From an uncultured Acetatifactor sp. (GTDB lineage Bacteria; Bacillota; Clostridia; Lachnospirales; Lachnospiraceae): a stretch of 62,281 nt of DNA. The DNA is taken from NCBI GenBank assembly GCA_910586835.1, contig CAJUJU010000016.1:1-62281 (forward strand). The letters run 5' to 3'. Within the stretch, counting starts at the first letter, position 1. Every line of letters starts with the position of its first letter. The translations under genes and the position numbers were made by a program. The notes below the pieces were generated by a model. The model worked only from the letters and a program-made list of their open reading frames with translations. It had not been told where the DNA came from and ran no database searches. This document shows positions 62,281-62,281 of this stretch, one piece after another.

Positions 62281-62281
62281 G

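Overview
The window looks like a chromosomal segment of a gut Firmicute of the Lachnospiraceae type (class Clostridia). The grounds are moderately G+C-rich DNA, strong AGGAGG-type ribosome binding sites, Gram-positive lipoprotein and CsoR/BlaI regulators, a DUF4250 protein, a BMP-like protein with a ParB-like front domain, and an inositol/glycan operon arrangement common in that group. This is inference from gene content; there is no rRNA or tRNA in the window to anchor taxonomy.

Layout. (1) 1-4,960: end of a decayed conjugative or plasmid-like element (truncated DNA methylase/helicase, ParB, ParA). It abuts a polysaccharide deacetylase gene of which only the N-terminus remains (4,891-5,124). 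Two similar hairpins with compensatory base changes lie at this junction. (2) 5,170-11,370 (minus strand): a heterodimeric ABC exporter, a cytoplasmic BMP-like sensor candidate and a metallophosphoesterase, read as one operon. (3) 11,500-19,110 (minus): an Rpn-family nuclease, a RACo-like corrinoid-activator ATPase, DUF4250, ClpB, and a MotA/OmpA-type proton-channel pair. (4) 19,260-22,920 (minus): a copper module with CsoR, two CsoR operators around a near-ideal promoter, and a CopA P-type ATPase with an extra C-terminal metal-binding domain on a long Glu/Lys repeat linker. (5) 22,950-25,800: GH43 glycosidase, a membrane-anchored EIIA-like protein lacking both active-site histidines, and a cold-shock gene with a terminator-like hairpin in its leader.

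(6) 25,842-41,714 (minus): a probable eleven-gene operon. From promoter-proximal to distal it holds a HAD-GH105 fusion, a GH38 alpha-mannosidase, a ROK kinase, a large unknown protein, a hypothetical protein, iolC, iolB, iolD, iolE, iolG and an iron-ADH/GNAT fusion. It joins glycan trimming to inositol breakdown. iolJ and iolA are absent. An AraC regulator (41,994-42,839, minus) sits between this operon and (7) 43,169-49,751 (plus), a complete binding-protein-dependent importer (lipoprotein, two permeases, two ATPases). A short shared motif occurs upstream of both transcription units. The inferred circuit is import of an oligosaccharide, trimming, and channelling of sugars and inositol into central metabolism.

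(8) 49,777-50,656 (plus): a manganese (yybP-ykoY) riboswitch and mntP. (9) 50,668-52,856 (minus): a BlaI/BlaR1-like pair with two operators. (10) 52,865-58,702 (minus): a 1,727-residue DUF4132-type protein and a 139-residue unknown partner, separated by a 19-bp tandem repeat array. (11) 58,862-62,281 (minus): a visibly A+T-rich cassette with a PP2C-like phosphatase, a two-TM protein with a degenerate Nudix-like domain, a zinc-ribbon protein and the tail of a further gene. This cassette and module (10) are the best candidates for an undescribed system.
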